A stretch of 64,000 nt of DNA from Pseudomonas tremae (GTDB taxonomy: Bacteria; Pseudomonadota; Gammaproteobacteria; Pseudomonadales; Pseudomonadaceae). A program made the translations under genes and the position numbers. The notes beneath the pieces are model-generated. The model was given only the letters and a program-made list of their open reading frames with translations. It was not told the DNA's origin and ran no database searches. Where the stretch lies: NCBI RefSeq assembly GCF_001401155.1, contig NZ_LJRO01000024.1, positions 64,499 through 128,498 on the forward strand. The letters are read 5' to 3'. Within the stretch, counting starts at the first letter, position 1, and the number at the start of each line of letters is the position of its first letter. Of this stretch, positions 20,772-30,950 are shown one piece after another.

Positions 20772-22462
20772 CGTGTGCCCTGCTCGAACTTGTCGACTTC
20801 CTGCTTGAGTTGCTTGCGGATTTCGTTGATCTGCCGCTCGTCCTGACTCTCCAGAACGTGTTGGAACTGAGTGGTCCAGTGGTCGATAAGGTCTCGATCA
20901 CTGCCCAGGCACTCCTGATAGAGCCGTTCGAGTCGGGCAATCAGATGAGTATTGGCCTGCTGTTCGCGCGGATGAACCTTGAGCGCTTCCAGAACCAGAA
21001 GACGCTCCTGTATTTCTTCCGGCGTCATCACGCCCGGGTTGTTTTCGATGACCAGCTTGTGACGTTCTCCGGTCAGCTGTGTCACCACATCGGCCTCCAG
21101 CAAGCCGTTGTTGTCGTAGGTGAATCGCACATCCAGCGACACCTCGCCAGCCTTGGCCTTGGGTATCTGAATGTTCAGTTCGCCCAGTGCGATGTTGTCT
21201 TTTACCAAGCGGCTTTCGCCCTGAAATATCCGCACCAGTACCTGTTCCTGATCATCCAGAACGGTACAGACCGTTTTCACCCGGCTGACAGGCACGACGC
21301 TATTGCGCTCGATGATTGGCAGGTAATGACCGCTCTCGTAACGATTGCCAATCTGCGAGGTGGTCGCGATACCCAGCGTGTAGGGGCACACATCGGTAAG
21401 CACGATTTCTTCGAGTGCTGCATCACGCTGCTTGAGCGCGGCCTGCACTGCAGCCCCTTGAGCAACGATTTCATCGGGGTTGAGTGCAATGGACGGAAAG
21501 CGTCCGAACAGGCTGGCTGCAAGCTTGCGGATCAGCGGCATGCGCGTCGTGCCGCCTACCAGCAGGATCTCGTCAAGATCGGCCACGCGTATCCTGGCAT
21601 CTCGAAGTGCGCGTTCGGCAGGCGCGCGAAGGCGGTTGAGCAGCGGCGCATACAGTTCGCCCATCTGCTCCTGGGTAATGGTCTTGCGCCACTCCCTGTC
21701 TGCGTGGCGCAACACGAAGTCGGTACTGCTTTCCTGGCCCAGTGCCTTGCGCACCCGTTCGGCTTCGCGTTTCAGGGCTGGGGCTATCAGCGATGTAGCA
21801 GGGAAGTCTGCTTCGTCCCGGTGCAGGGTCTGAAAGTGCTCGACCATCAGCTGATCGAAATCCTCACCGCCGAGAAAGTTGTCGCCTGCGCTGGCCCGCA
21901 CTTCCATCACGCCGTCGAAGAGTTCCAGAATCGAAATATCGAACGTGCCGCCACCCAGATCGAAGACCAGAAACGAGGTTTCGCCTTCTTTTTGGTGTAA
22001 CCCGTACGCCAGCGCTGCGGCCGTGGGTTCATTGATGAGTTTTTCGACTTTCAGGCCCGCCAGTTCACCGGCGATACGTGTGGCTTTGCGCTGTGCATCG
22101 CTGAAATACGCTGGAACGCTGATGACGGCTTCGGTAACAGGCTCGCCGAACGCACGCTCTACATCGGCTTTAAGGCTTTTGAGGACCAGCGAGGACAGCT
22201 CTTCCGGGCGGTAGGTAGCAGATCCCAGGCGAATTTCCTGAGCGCTGCCCATGTAGCGTTTGAACAGAGCGGTGGTTTTGTCCGGGTGGGTCTGCAACCG
22301 CTCGCGGGCGGCTTTGCCGACCAGAATATGGCCGTCGTCGTCCAGGCCGACGACGCTGGGGGTGAGTGTTTCTCCCAGTGCGTTGGTCACCAGTTGGCTG
22401 CTGCCATCGCGCCAGACCGCAACCAGACTGTTGGTGGTGCCCAGATCAATACCGACGATCAT
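20768..22462 (-). CDS. hscC: HscC-type Hsp70 chaperone
   Basis: A 564-residue Hsp70, shorter than DnaK (about 640) and close to E. coli HscC (556). The nucleotide-binding domain starts with VGIDLGTTNSLVAVW and holds VISVPAYFSDAQRKAT, NEPTAAALAYGL and DLGGGTFDISILEL. The substrate domain and a shortened lid follow. ATG 22462 is chosen because it places IVGIDLGTTNS at the N-terminus; the frame is open 19 codons further upstream. It is paired with a J-like membrane protein. Specialised Hsp70s of this type act on few clients; the client here is unknown. Confidence 0.9.
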   Translation of the reverse strand: MIVGIDLGTTNSLVAVWRDGSSQLVTNALGETLTPSVVGLDDDGHILVGKAARERLQTHPDKTTALFKRYMGSAQEIRLGSATYRPEELSSLVLKSLKADVERAFGEPVTEAVISVPAYFSDAQRKATRIAGELAGLKVEKLINEPTAAALAYGLHQKEGETSFLVFDLGGGTFDISILELFDGVMEVRASAGDNFLGGEDFDQLMVEHFQTLHRDEADFPATSLIAPALKREAERVRKALGQESSTDFVLRHADREWRKTITQEQMGELYAPLLNRLRAPAERALRDARIRVADLDEILLVGGTTRMPLIRKLAASLFGRFPSIALNPDEIVAQGAAVQAALKQRDAALEEIVLTDVCPYTLGIATTSQIGNRYESGHYLPIIERNSVVPVSRVKTVCTVLDDQEQVLVRIFQGESRLVKDNIALGELNIQIPKAKAGEVSLDVRFTYDNNGLLEADVVTQLTGERHKLVIENNPGVMTPEEIQERLLVLEALKVHPREQQANTHLIARLERLYQECLGSDRDLIDHWTTQFQHVLESQDERQINEIRKQLKQEVDKFEQGTR

Positions 22463-22582
22463 CTCGAAAATGCTCCCTGCTCTAAGAGTATTGCGCTGTT
22501 TTGCGTGATTCTGAATCAAGGCAGCCGGTGTTGTCTTGGTTTTATGCGTCGTGAGTGCCTGGATTCATACGAATCCACACCC

Positions 22583-24997
22583 TCAGTATTCCCCGCTGCG
22601 ACTCACTGCCTTGTGCAGCAGCGCGGCCAGGTCTTCCCTGGAGTAGGGCTTCTGCAGCAGGTCGAAACGCTGTGTCTCGTCTTGGGCGATGGTCGCAAAT
22701 TCAGTACTGTAGCCTGTGGTCAGGACAACCGGCATCCACGGATAGCGTGCTTCGATTTCGGCGTAAAGCTCCAGGCCGCTCATGCCTGGCATGGCGATAT
22801 CCGAGAACACCACGTGAAAGTTCTCGGGGTTGCCGGAAAGTTCATGCAATGCCTCACGAGCACTCGTCACCCAAAGTACCTGAAAGCCCAGTTGCTCCAG
22901 CATCGGGCGGGTGTAAGTGCCGATGTCCTGATTGTCTTCGACCATCAGCACGCACAAACCGGGCAACGCCGCGAGGGTACAGTTTTTGTCCTCGGCAATG
23001 ACTTCATGATTCCGGGCGCTGGGCAGACACAATGTAAAACGGCTTCCGCTGCCCAGTTCGCTCTCGACCAATACTTCGCCGCCCGACTGTTTGGCGAAAC
23101 CGAAAACCTGCGACAGGCCCAGGCCTGTGCCTTGGCCAACGCTCTTGGTGGTGTAGAAGGGCTCGAAAATCAGGCCGAGTTTATCCTTGGCGATACCGGC
23201 GCCGGTGTCTGTCAGCGACACGGTTACATAATTGCCATCGCTAAGCGACGGGGCCAGGTCGGCAGAATCGCAGGCGGCGCATTCGACCTTGATCGTGAGC
23301 CGGCCCGAACCTGACATAGCGTCCCTGGCGTTGACCACCATATTGACCAGCGCGGTGTCGAACTGGCTGCCGTCGGCGAAGATAAAGCACGGTCCGGCGG
23401 GCAGGTCGATGTCTACCTGAATGCGCGCGCCGGTGAGTGTGTCCATCATCTCGCCAATGCGCTCCACGCTTTTGCAGACATCGAACACTTCCGGTTGCAA
23501 TGCCTGACGGCGCGCAAACGCCAGCAACTGGCCGGTCAGACGCGCGGCGCGATCCACTGTGCTGGAGATGGCTTCGACGTATTTCGTGCGTCGGGCTTCT
23601 TCAAGGTTCTGGGATTTCAGCAAGTCGCTGCAAGAGCGAATAACCGTCAGCAGGTTGTTGAAGTCATGCGCGACACCACCGGTCAGTTGCCCGATGGCTT
23701 CGAGTTTCTGCGCTTGATGCAGCGCTTCCTGAGAAAGCTGCAACGCCCGGTTGGCTTCTTCTTCGGCCTGAATGTCGCGGCCGACGGCATGGATGAATTG
23801 CTTGTCCGGCACTGCGGTCCAGGAAATGGTCCTGTATGAACCGTCCATATGGCGGTAGCGATTCTTGAAGTGCGGGATGGTCTGGCCGCTTTCCAGCCCG
23901 CTCATGGCCGCCAGGGTGCTTTGCACATCATCGGGATGCACCAGTGCCAGAAACTGACTGTCGAGCAATTGTTCTTCCGACCAGCCCAGTGCCTGAGTCC
24001 AGGCCGGATTGACTGCCGAGATAATGCCGTCGAATTGCGCCACCAGCATCAGGTCGGTGGACAGGCGCCAGATACGGTCACGATCCTGGGTGCGCTCCAC
24101 CACTCGCTGTTCAAGGGTTTCGTTGAGCGATAGCAGAGCTTCTTCAGCGTCTCTGAGCTGCGTCATGTCACGGGATACGCAGAGGATTTTCTCTGGTTTG
24201 CCATCCTTGCCGAAAATAGGGCTGACCTGCACATGCCACCATTTGGTGGCGCCCTTTATGGTCTGCGCCGAGCCCGTGAAGCTGGCGTTCTGACCCGCTC
24301 GCGCTGCTTCCACTGCAGCAATGGCGTCCAGATTGCCCTGGTCCTGCCAGAAATCAGGCCATGGACAGCCGACAATCGCGTTGAAATCACTGACCTCCAT
24401 CACCCGTTGTCCGCCTTCACTCATGAAGGTCAGACGCGCGTCGAGATCAAGCACCTTGATGCAGTCATTGATGCTCGACAGCACCCGATTGGTGAACGCT
24501 TCGCTCTCGGACTGTCTGACTTCGGCAAGCACCTGCGAGGTGGTTTCGTTGACACGACAGAAGATGCCCTCGATCTGGCCGGTATCACCGTAAAGGGGCG
24601 AGTACGACAGCGACCACCATGTCTGTTCAGTCCTTCCGTTTCGAACAATAACGCGGCGGATATTGTCCGACCGACAACTGTGTCCGGCAAGCGCCTGCTC
24701 GGCCAGCGGGCGCACGGCTTCCCAGGCATCGCCCCAGATCGCAGCGATGGGACGGCCTTGCGCTGCTTGCGCAGTGACGGGCAAGACCTGGCAATAAGCG
24801 TCATTGAAGAACAGGGTAAAATCTGGCCCCCAGAGCAGGTACATGCTGTCCGGGCAACTGAGCATCAGGTTCATTGCGGACAGCAGTGCCGCAGGCCACG
24901 CTTGCTTCGGTCCCAGCGCAGACGTCGACCAGTCTGTGTCTCGGATAAGCCGGCCCATTTCGCCGCCCCCCAGTGGGAGGTCGAGGGGTATGCTCAC
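22583..24997 (-). CDS. Hybrid sensor histidine kinase with PAS domains and receiver
   Basis: An 804-residue soluble hybrid kinase. Three PAS-like modules come first (about 35-150, 165-285, 310-420), then a HisKA domain with H-box GGVAHDFNNLL, an HATPase with DTGAGIAKDKLG and GQGTGLGLSQVFGF, and a C-terminal receiver with phospho-acceptor Asp in HVVFSDIAMPGMSGLEL. No membrane segment is visible, so it probably senses a cytoplasmic signal. I chose GTG 24997 because it gives SIPLDLPLGGGEMGRL, the N-terminal pattern usual in this family; TTG 25030 and ATG 24958 are alternatives. No output regulator is adjacent. Confidence 0.85.
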   Translation of the reverse strand: MSIPLDLPLGGGEMGRLIRDTDWSTSALGPKQAWPAALLSAMNLMLSCPDSMYLLWGPDFTLFFNDAYCQVLPVTAQAAQGRPIAAIWGDAWEAVRPLAEQALAGHSCRSDNIRRVIVRNGRTEQTWWSLSYSPLYGDTGQIEGIFCRVNETTSQVLAEVRQSESEAFTNRVLSSINDCIKVLDLDARLTFMSEGGQRVMEVSDFNAIVGCPWPDFWQDQGNLDAIAAVEAARAGQNASFTGSAQTIKGATKWWHVQVSPIFGKDGKPEKILCVSRDMTQLRDAEEALLSLNETLEQRVVERTQDRDRIWRLSTDLMLVAQFDGIISAVNPAWTQALGWSEEQLLDSQFLALVHPDDVQSTLAAMSGLESGQTIPHFKNRYRHMDGSYRTISWTAVPDKQFIHAVGRDIQAEEEANRALQLSQEALHQAQKLEAIGQLTGGVAHDFNNLLTVIRSCSDLLKSQNLEEARRTKYVEAISSTVDRAARLTGQLLAFARRQALQPEVFDVCKSVERIGEMMDTLTGARIQVDIDLPAGPCFIFADGSQFDTALVNMVVNARDAMSGSGRLTIKVECAACDSADLAPSLSDGNYVTVSLTDTGAGIAKDKLGLIFEPFYTTKSVGQGTGLGLSQVFGFAKQSGGEVLVESELGSGSRFTLCLPSARNHEVIAEDKNCTLAALPGLCVLMVEDNQDIGTYTRPMLEQLGFQVLWVTSAREALHELSGNPENFHVVFSDIAMPGMSGLELYAEIEARYPWMPVVLTTGYSTEFATIAQDETQRFDLLQKPYSREDLAALLHKAVSRSGEY

Positions 24998-25182
24998 GGT
25001 AGAAAATGCCCCATCTTTCGTACTGCCCAAGTGAGCTGAATAGCCAATGCCGGCATAATGTCATTATGCCATTTATGTATCCAGCCATCACGCCCTCATT
25101 TGGTCGCGACAGTATGCAGACATGGTGCCGCGTGAAATGTTCGGTTACCGCCTGAAGATGCCAGGCGGAATGTTCAACGCTT

Positions 25183-26517
25183 TCAACCCAGAAACATTTC
25201 CCGCACCAACGCATGCCGTTGCATCTTCTCGTTGAGCGTGCGACGCGGCAGTTGCAACTCATTGAGCACCGCCTTGATATCACCTTTGTGACGGGTCAGC
25301 GACGCGCGCAGGCATTGCGCTTCGAAGGCTTCCTGGCGCGCAGCCAGAGATTGCCCCGGCGACTGAGTGGCAGACTCCGGCGGGCTCAACTCCAGGCCCA
25401 GTGCCTGGCGCTCTGCGGCGTTGGCCAGCTCACGTACATTGCCGGGCCAGTCGTGGCTGAGCAACTGGCTCAGGCGCTCGGCATCCAGGACTGGCGCTTG
25501 CCGTCCGAGGCGCTCGGCGGCGGTTCTGGTGAAATGAATGAACAGCTGCGGGATATCTTCACGGCGATCGCGCAGCGGCGGCAGGTGCAGCTCGGCGACG
25601 TTCAGGCGATAGGCCAGATCTTCCCGGAACCGTCCGGCACGCGCCTCCTCGAGCAGGTCCGGTTTGGTTGCCGCGATGATCCGCAGATCGACCTGGATAC
25701 TCTGGTTCGAACCCAGCCGCTCAAGGCGTTTGTCCTGAAGAACGCGCAGCAGTTTGACCTGTTGGGCCATCGGCATGCTTTCTATCTCGTCAAGAAAAAC
25801 AGTGCCACCGTCGGCATACTCCAGACGGCCGATGCGCTTGCCCTGTGCGCCAGTGAATGCGCCGCTTTCGTGCCCGAACAGCTCGGCTTCGAACAAGTGT
25901 TCGGGGATGGCCGCGCAGTTGAGGGCAACGAACGGTTTGTCGGCACGCGGCCCGAAATCGTGCAGACAACGGGCAACCAGTTCTTTGCCGCTGCCGGTTT
26001 CGCCACGAATGATCACGTTGACCGGCAGTTGCGACAGCTCCAGCACCTGACGGCGCAACGTCTGCAGGCTTGGCGATACGCCGAGCAGGGTGGCGTCCAG
26101 CCGGGCCCGGGTGTCGCTTTGTTCATGCAGGCGACGGTTTTCCAGAACCAGCTGGCGTTTCTCCAGCGCGCGACGCAGGTTGCTGATCAGGGTTTCCGGG
26201 CTGAAAGGTTTTTCCAGAAAATCGTAGGCGCCATCACGCATCGCCTCGACAGCCATTGGCACATCGCCATGGCCGGTCAGGAGGACGACTGGCAGGCCTC
26301 GATCCAGGCTTTGCAGCCGATTCAGCAGTTCCAGACCGCCCATGCCGGGCATCCGGACGTCAGTCAGCACCACGCCGGGAAAGTGCTCGGGTATCTGTGC
26401 CAGGCAATCCTCGGCGCGCGCGAAGACTTGAACCTCGAAGCCCGACAGCGTCAGCCATTGCTCGACGGCCTGCCGAATGGGCGCTTCGTCGTCTACCACG
26501 ATGACCGAATTCAACAT
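25183..26517 (-). CDS. dctD: C4-dicarboxylate sigma-54 response regulator DctD
   Basis: A 444-residue NtrC-family activator. The receiver domain (1-120) has the phospho-acceptor Asp in VVLTDVRMPGMGGLELL. The AAA+ domain has Walker A GETGSGKE, the sigma-54-contact loop ESGAFTGAQGKR and Walker B-like GGTVFLDEIESM. The C-terminal Fis-type helix-turn-helix lies in GDIKAVLNELQLPRRTLNEK. It follows dctB by 6 bases. DctD proteins activate dctA or dctPQM with RpoN when C4-dicarboxylates are present; no such transporter gene lies in this window. Confidence 0.93.
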   Translation of the reverse strand: MLNSVIVVDDEAPIRQAVEQWLTLSGFEVQVFARAEDCLAQIPEHFPGVVLTDVRMPGMGGLELLNRLQSLDRGLPVVLLTGHGDVPMAVEAMRDGAYDFLEKPFSPETLISNLRRALEKRQLVLENRRLHEQSDTRARLDATLLGVSPSLQTLRRQVLELSQLPVNVIIRGETGSGKELVARCLHDFGPRADKPFVALNCAAIPEHLFEAELFGHESGAFTGAQGKRIGRLEYADGGTVFLDEIESMPMAQQVKLLRVLQDKRLERLGSNQSIQVDLRIIAATKPDLLEEARAGRFREDLAYRLNVAELHLPPLRDRREDIPQLFIHFTRTAAERLGRQAPVLDAERLSQLLSHDWPGNVRELANAAERQALGLELSPPESATQSPGQSLAARQEAFEAQCLRASLTRHKGDIKAVLNELQLPRRTLNEKMQRHALVREMFLG

Positions 26518-26523
26518 GCAGGG

Positions 26524-28284
26524 TCAGGTCTCCAGGAAGTCATTGGGCAGGCTGAACCAGAACACCGCACCATTGGCATGGTTTTCCGCGGTCAGCTTTC
26601 CGCCCAGTTCGTTAATGATCGCGTATGACACCGCCAGGCCAAGACCCAGACCGTCGCCGACGGGTTTGGTGGTGAAAAACGGATCGAAGATATTGGCGAG
26701 GTTTTCAGGCGCGATACCACTGCCGCTGTCGCTCACGTTCAGCCGCCACTGATTGTGGTCGGTGGCGTCGATGCGCACCTCAAGACGCCTGGACGGGCGG
26801 TTGCGCATGGCATCCAGCGCGTTGCGCAGCAGATTGATCAAGACCTGCTCGAGGCGGATTGCATCGCCCCGAACCCAGGCCGGGCGATTCAGGTGCAGCA
26901 CGCAGTCAATGTGCTCCTCACGCAGGCGCGGGTCTAGCAACAGCAAAGCCTGATCGACAACTGTGGCCAGATCCAGCCGCTCGCGCAAGCCGCTGGGGCT
27001 TTTGCGCGCAAAGGTTTTCAAATGACCGGTCAGCGCGGCCATACGCGTCAGCTGCTGGTCCACCGGCACCAGCGCCTTGCAGGCTTCATCAATCCGTCCC
27101 TGATCCAGAAGCAGCCGCAGGGTCGCCAGCTGCATGCGTTGGGCGGTCAATGGCTGGTTGATTTCGTGAGCCAGCGCTGCCGACATCTGCCCCAGTGCGG
27201 CGAGCTTGGCCGATTGCACCAGGCCGTCCTGTGCCGTTTGCAGGTCACGGGTGCGTTCCTGCACCTGACGCTCCAGTTCGTCGCGGCTGCGTTCCCGCAG
27301 TCGGGCAAGTCGCCAGCGTTGATAGAGAAACAGGCTCAGAAACACCAATGCCAGCCAGATACCCGCGGCAGCTAGTCCGGCATTGCGGATGTCCTCGCTG
27401 GATGCCGGAGGCTTGCGCAGCAGGTGCAAGGTCCAGTTTTCGTCGTGCAGCGGCAGCGACTGCCAGAGGTAATCCGCTGTGCCGTCCGGTCCTTCGACCC
27501 GGCTCAGGTGACTGTTTTCGGCAAACCGGTCAATGACCCGACTGCGCAAAGGCAATAGCGGGTTTTTGTCGTATTGGCGGGTGCGCTGCAGGTCTGCGCG
27601 GTCTTCAACGGATATGGGCAGCAGTTCGCGATAGCGCCAGCCAGGCTTGTTGGCGATGAACACAATGCCTTTGTCGTCGCTGACCAGCAGCAAGTCATCG
27701 CCTTGACCCCACTCCTGCTCAAGGTTCGGAAACTCCAGCTTTACCACCATCGCGCCGAGGAAGGCGCCCGTTTCGTTGGTGACTGCACTGGACAGGAAGT
27801 AACCCGGAATACCCGTGGTCACGCCGACCGCGTAAAAGCGCCCGGTGCCTTTGGCGCGGGTCTGCAGGAAGTAAGGGCGAAAGCCGTAGTTGTGGCCGAC
27901 GTAGCTACTGGGTGTCCGCCAATTGCTCGCGCCGATTGCCAGCCCTTGCCTGTCGAGCAGTTCAAGGGTTGATGAATGAGCAGCAGCGTTGATTTTTTCC
28001 AGTTTGAGATTGAGCGCGTGCTGTACGTCATCGGTCACTGGGTCGCTCAACGCCGCACGAATCTCGGGGTCCAGTGCCAGAACCGAGGGCAGGGCGCGAT
28101 AGCGCTCTATCAGGGTATGCAGGGTGTTGGCGTAAAGTGCCAGTTGCCCACCTGCACGAACGGCATCTTCCGACAAGGCATGACGCTGAGCCTGACGCAT
28201 TGCCAGCCCCGCCGACAGCGCGGCGCAGGCCAGAATCAGCATTACGTAAAGGGAAAGCCGCCAGAAGCGAGGCTTGAGCGTCAT
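26524..28284 (-). CDS. dctB: C4-dicarboxylate sensor histidine kinase DctB
   Basis: A 586-residue membrane kinase. TM1 (about 10-27, LSLYVMLILACAALSAGLAM) precedes a large periplasmic tandem-PAS sensor region with the ligand-site style YGFRPYFLQTRAKGTGRFYA; TM2 (about 300-320) follows, then a coiled coil, HisKA (H-box LAHEINQPLTAQR) and HATPase (GLGLGLAVSYAI). ATG 28284 is preferred to the GTG at 28308, which sits against a 13-base stem-loop and lacks a ribosome site. It forms an operon with dctD. Confidence 0.92.
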   Translation of the reverse strand: MTLKPRFWRLSLYVMLILACAALSAGLAMRQAQRHALSEDAVRAGGQLALYANTLHTLIERYRALPSVLALDPEIRAALSDPVTDDVQHALNLKLEKINAAAHSSTLELLDRQGLAIGASNWRTPSSYVGHNYGFRPYFLQTRAKGTGRFYAVGVTTGIPGYFLSSAVTNETGAFLGAMVVKLEFPNLEQEWGQGDDLLLVSDDKGIVFIANKPGWRYRELLPISVEDRADLQRTRQYDKNPLLPLRSRVIDRFAENSHLSRVEGPDGTADYLWQSLPLHDENWTLHLLRKPPASSEDIRNAGLAAAGIWLALVFLSLFLYQRWRLARLRERSRDELERQVQERTRDLQTAQDGLVQSAKLAALGQMSAALAHEINQPLTAQRMQLATLRLLLDQGRIDEACKALVPVDQQLTRMAALTGHLKTFARKSPSGLRERLDLATVVDQALLLLDPRLREEHIDCVLHLNRPAWVRGDAIRLEQVLINLLRNALDAMRNRPSRRLEVRIDATDHNQWRLNVSDSGSGIAPENLANIFDPFFTTKPVGDGLGLGLAVSYAIINELGGKLTAENHANGAVFWFSLPNDFLET

Positions 28285-28309
28285 TGTTGTGGCCTGATCG
28301 GACTCCACT

Positions 28310-28343
28310 GGCGCGTTTGCGAACGGGCACTCGCAAACGCGCC
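28310..28343 (-). terminator. Strong hairpin between bglX and dctB
   Basis: Thirteen-base perfect arms (GGCGCGTTTGCGA / TCGCAAACGCGCC) flank an 8-base loop. It begins 12 bases after the bglX stop and ends 26 bases before the dctB ATG. It lacks a T run, but could end or stabilise the bglX transcript. Confidence 0.7.
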
Positions 28344-28354
28344 ATGGACTGGCA

Positions 28355-30652
28355 TTACAACAGGTTGAAGGTGGCTTCTTTCACAGTCTGCGAATCCAGG
28401 CCGATCATGACCTTGAATTCGCCGGGTTCCGCGGCGTACTTGAGCTCGGTGTTATAGAACTTCAAATCGTCCTCACTGAGCGTGAAGGTAACGACTTTCT
28501 CCTGCCCCGGCTCGATCATCACTTTTTCGAAGTTCTTCAATTCCTTGACCGGGCGGCTGATCGACGCCGCGACATCACGCAGATACAACTGCACAACGGT
28601 CGCGCCCGCTACCTTACCGGTGTTTTTCACTGTCACGCTGGCGGTGATCTTGCCCTTGCGCGGCAGGCTGTCAGCCGACAGCTTGATGTCCGAGACGTCG
28701 AACTGCGTGTAGCTCAAGCCATAGCCGAACGGGAAGAGCGGGCCATTAGGCTCCTCGAAGTAATGCGAGGTGTAGTTGCCCGGGCTGCCTTCGTGATACG
28801 GACGGCCAGTGTTCAGGTGTGCGTAATAGACCGGCAATTGGCCGATCGAGCGCGGGAACGACATGGCCAGCTTGCCCGACGGGTTGTAGTCGCCGAACAG
28901 CACGTCAGCTACTGCGTTGCCGCCTTCAGTGCCCGGGAACCAGGTTTCCAGCATGGCATCAGCCTGTTCCTGCTCGTCGACCAGAACCAGCGGACGACCA
29001 TTCATCAGCACCAGCACGAGCGGTTTGCCAGTGGCCTTCAGCGCCTTGATCAGATCGCGCTGTTTGCCCGGAATGTTCAGGCTGCTGCGGCTGGCCGATT
29101 CGTGGGACATGCCACGCGACTCGCCGACCACGGCAACCACTACGTCTGCCTGTTCGGCAACCTTGACGGCTTCGTCGATCATTTCCTGAGCCGGACGCGG
29201 ATCGATCTCCACTTCCTTCTCGATGAAGTTCAGGTAGGTGAGGACGTGTTCGTTGTCACTGACGTTAGCGCCGCGTGCATAAAGCAGCTTTGCCTTGTCG
29301 CCGACGGCGTTGGCCAGCCCCTCGTACACAGTGACCGACTGGTTGGGCCGGCCCGCTGCCGACCAGCTGCCCAGCGTATCCAGATGACTCTGTGCCAGCC
29401 CGCCGATGACTGCGATGGTGCCTTGTTTCTTCAGTGGCAGCGTGTCGTTCTGGTTTTTCAGCAACACCAGCGTCTTGCGTGCAACATCGCGCGCTTCGGC
29501 CCGGTGCAGGCGGTCATCGGAGTAGGTGTCGGCCGGATCATCGGCAGCAACGCCGATACGCCCGTAGGGCGATGCGAACAGGCCCATGTCGTACTTGGCG
29601 CCCAGCACTTCACGCACGGCGCTGTCGATTTCCTTCATGGAAACCTCGCCGTCCTTCACCAGCCCAGGCAACTGCTCGCCATAGGCAACGTCGTTCATGC
29701 TCAGATCGACGCCCGCTTTGATCGCGAGCTTGGCGGCTTCGCGATAATCCTTGGCCACGCCGTGTTCGATCAATTCCTTGATCGCGCCGTGGTCGCTGAT
29801 GGTCACACCCTTGAAGCCCCAGTCCTTGCGCAGCAGATCCTGCATCAACCACTTGTTGGCCGTTGCGGGTATGCCGTTGATGGAGTTGAGCGAGACCATT
29901 ATGCCGCCTGCGCCAGCGTCGATACCGGCTTTGTAGGGCGGCAGATAGTCCTGGTACATGCGCGTCTTGCTCATGTCCACGGTGTTGTAATCACGTCCGC
30001 CTTCGACCGCGCCATACAGGGCGAAGTGCTTGACTGCGGCCATGATGCTGTCATTGGCGGCAACGTTCTTGCCTTGAAAGGACCTGACCATTACGTCGGA
30101 AATCCGCGACACCAGGTAGGTGTCTTCACCGAACCCTTCGGAACTGCGGCCCCAGCGTGGATCGCGGGAAATGTCGACCATCGGTGCGAACGTCATGTCG
30201 ATACTGTCTGCACTGGCTTCAACAGCAGAAACACGGCCCATCGTCGCTATGGCGTCCATGTCCCAGCTGGCGGCCATGCCCAGGCTGATCGGAAAAATAG
30301 TGCGGTGCCCGTGAATCACGTCGTAAGCGAAGAACATCGGAATTTTCAGCCGGCTCTTGGCGACGGCAGCTTCCTGCAACGGACGGTTCTCTGAGCGTGT
30401 AATGGAGTTGAACGTGCCACCGATTCTTCCGGCAGCAATTTCCTTGAGAATTTGCGGCTGTGGCATTTCCGAACTGATACTGATCAGTCGCAACTGGCCG
30501 ATCTTTTCGTCCAGAGTCATTTGTTTCATCAGTTTGCCGATGAAGGCATTTTTGGCTTGAAGCGTTGTATTGTCAGCAGGGGCAGCACTCTGGGCAATCA
30601 CCGGCTGGCTGGCCAAACCGACCAGCAAACCTAATAAACACAGCTTATTCAT
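28355..30652 (-). CDS. bglX: Periplasmic beta-glucosidase BglX (GH3)
   Basis: A 765-residue glycoside hydrolase family 3 enzyme. A signal peptide (MNKLCLLGLLVGLASQPVIA) sends it to the periplasm. The GH3 N-terminal barrel has the substrate-binding DPRWGRSSEGFGED motif and the catalytic nucleophile Asp in GVTISDHGAI. The GH3 C-terminal domain and a fibronectin III-like domain (about 670-755) follow. It hydrolyses beta-glucosides such as cellobiose or plant glucosides. It is a single gene, ending at a strong hairpin. Confidence 0.95.
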   Translation of the reverse strand: MNKLCLLGLLVGLASQPVIAQSAAPADNTTLQAKNAFIGKLMKQMTLDEKIGQLRLISISSEMPQPQILKEIAAGRIGGTFNSITRSENRPLQEAAVAKSRLKIPMFFAYDVIHGHRTIFPISLGMAASWDMDAIATMGRVSAVEASADSIDMTFAPMVDISRDPRWGRSSEGFGEDTYLVSRISDVMVRSFQGKNVAANDSIMAAVKHFALYGAVEGGRDYNTVDMSKTRMYQDYLPPYKAGIDAGAGGIMVSLNSINGIPATANKWLMQDLLRKDWGFKGVTISDHGAIKELIEHGVAKDYREAAKLAIKAGVDLSMNDVAYGEQLPGLVKDGEVSMKEIDSAVREVLGAKYDMGLFASPYGRIGVAADDPADTYSDDRLHRAEARDVARKTLVLLKNQNDTLPLKKQGTIAVIGGLAQSHLDTLGSWSAAGRPNQSVTVYEGLANAVGDKAKLLYARGANVSDNEHVLTYLNFIEKEVEIDPRPAQEMIDEAVKVAEQADVVVAVVGESRGMSHESASRSSLNIPGKQRDLIKALKATGKPLVLVLMNGRPLVLVDEQEQADAMLETWFPGTEGGNAVADVLFGDYNPSGKLAMSFPRSIGQLPVYYAHLNTGRPYHEGSPGNYTSHYFEEPNGPLFPFGYGLSYTQFDVSDIKLSADSLPRKGKITASVTVKNTGKVAGATVVQLYLRDVAASISRPVKELKNFEKVMIEPGQEKVVTFTLSEDDLKFYNTELKYAAEPGEFKVMIGLDSQTVKEATFNLL

Positions 30653-30950
30653 GAATGTTTTCTCAAGGCCTTTGTCGGCAACGCGCGTTAAATGCCGACA
30701 GCCAGTTTTTGGGTTATGGACCTTTGGCGTTATGGTTCGGACTGGGCGCAGGGATAGTTTCTATCCGCTTCACTGTCCGAAGTCTCCCCAAGGTATGTAC
30801 GAAAATGCCGGATTGTTTGATTTTTGTACACGCCCTGTTCGATTGATTATCGACCGGCAGCCGGAGTCAGTGAGGGATTATGCCGGGGAACGTGAGTTTT
30901 GGCTAAGGCGTGTCGTTTCAATGGATTCAAAAAGTACCGGAGGTCTGATT

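Noticed and set aside
28763..30394. 543-codon open frame on the plus strand
   Set aside because: Antisense to bglX, which has a full GH3 protein. No ribosome site or family was seen.
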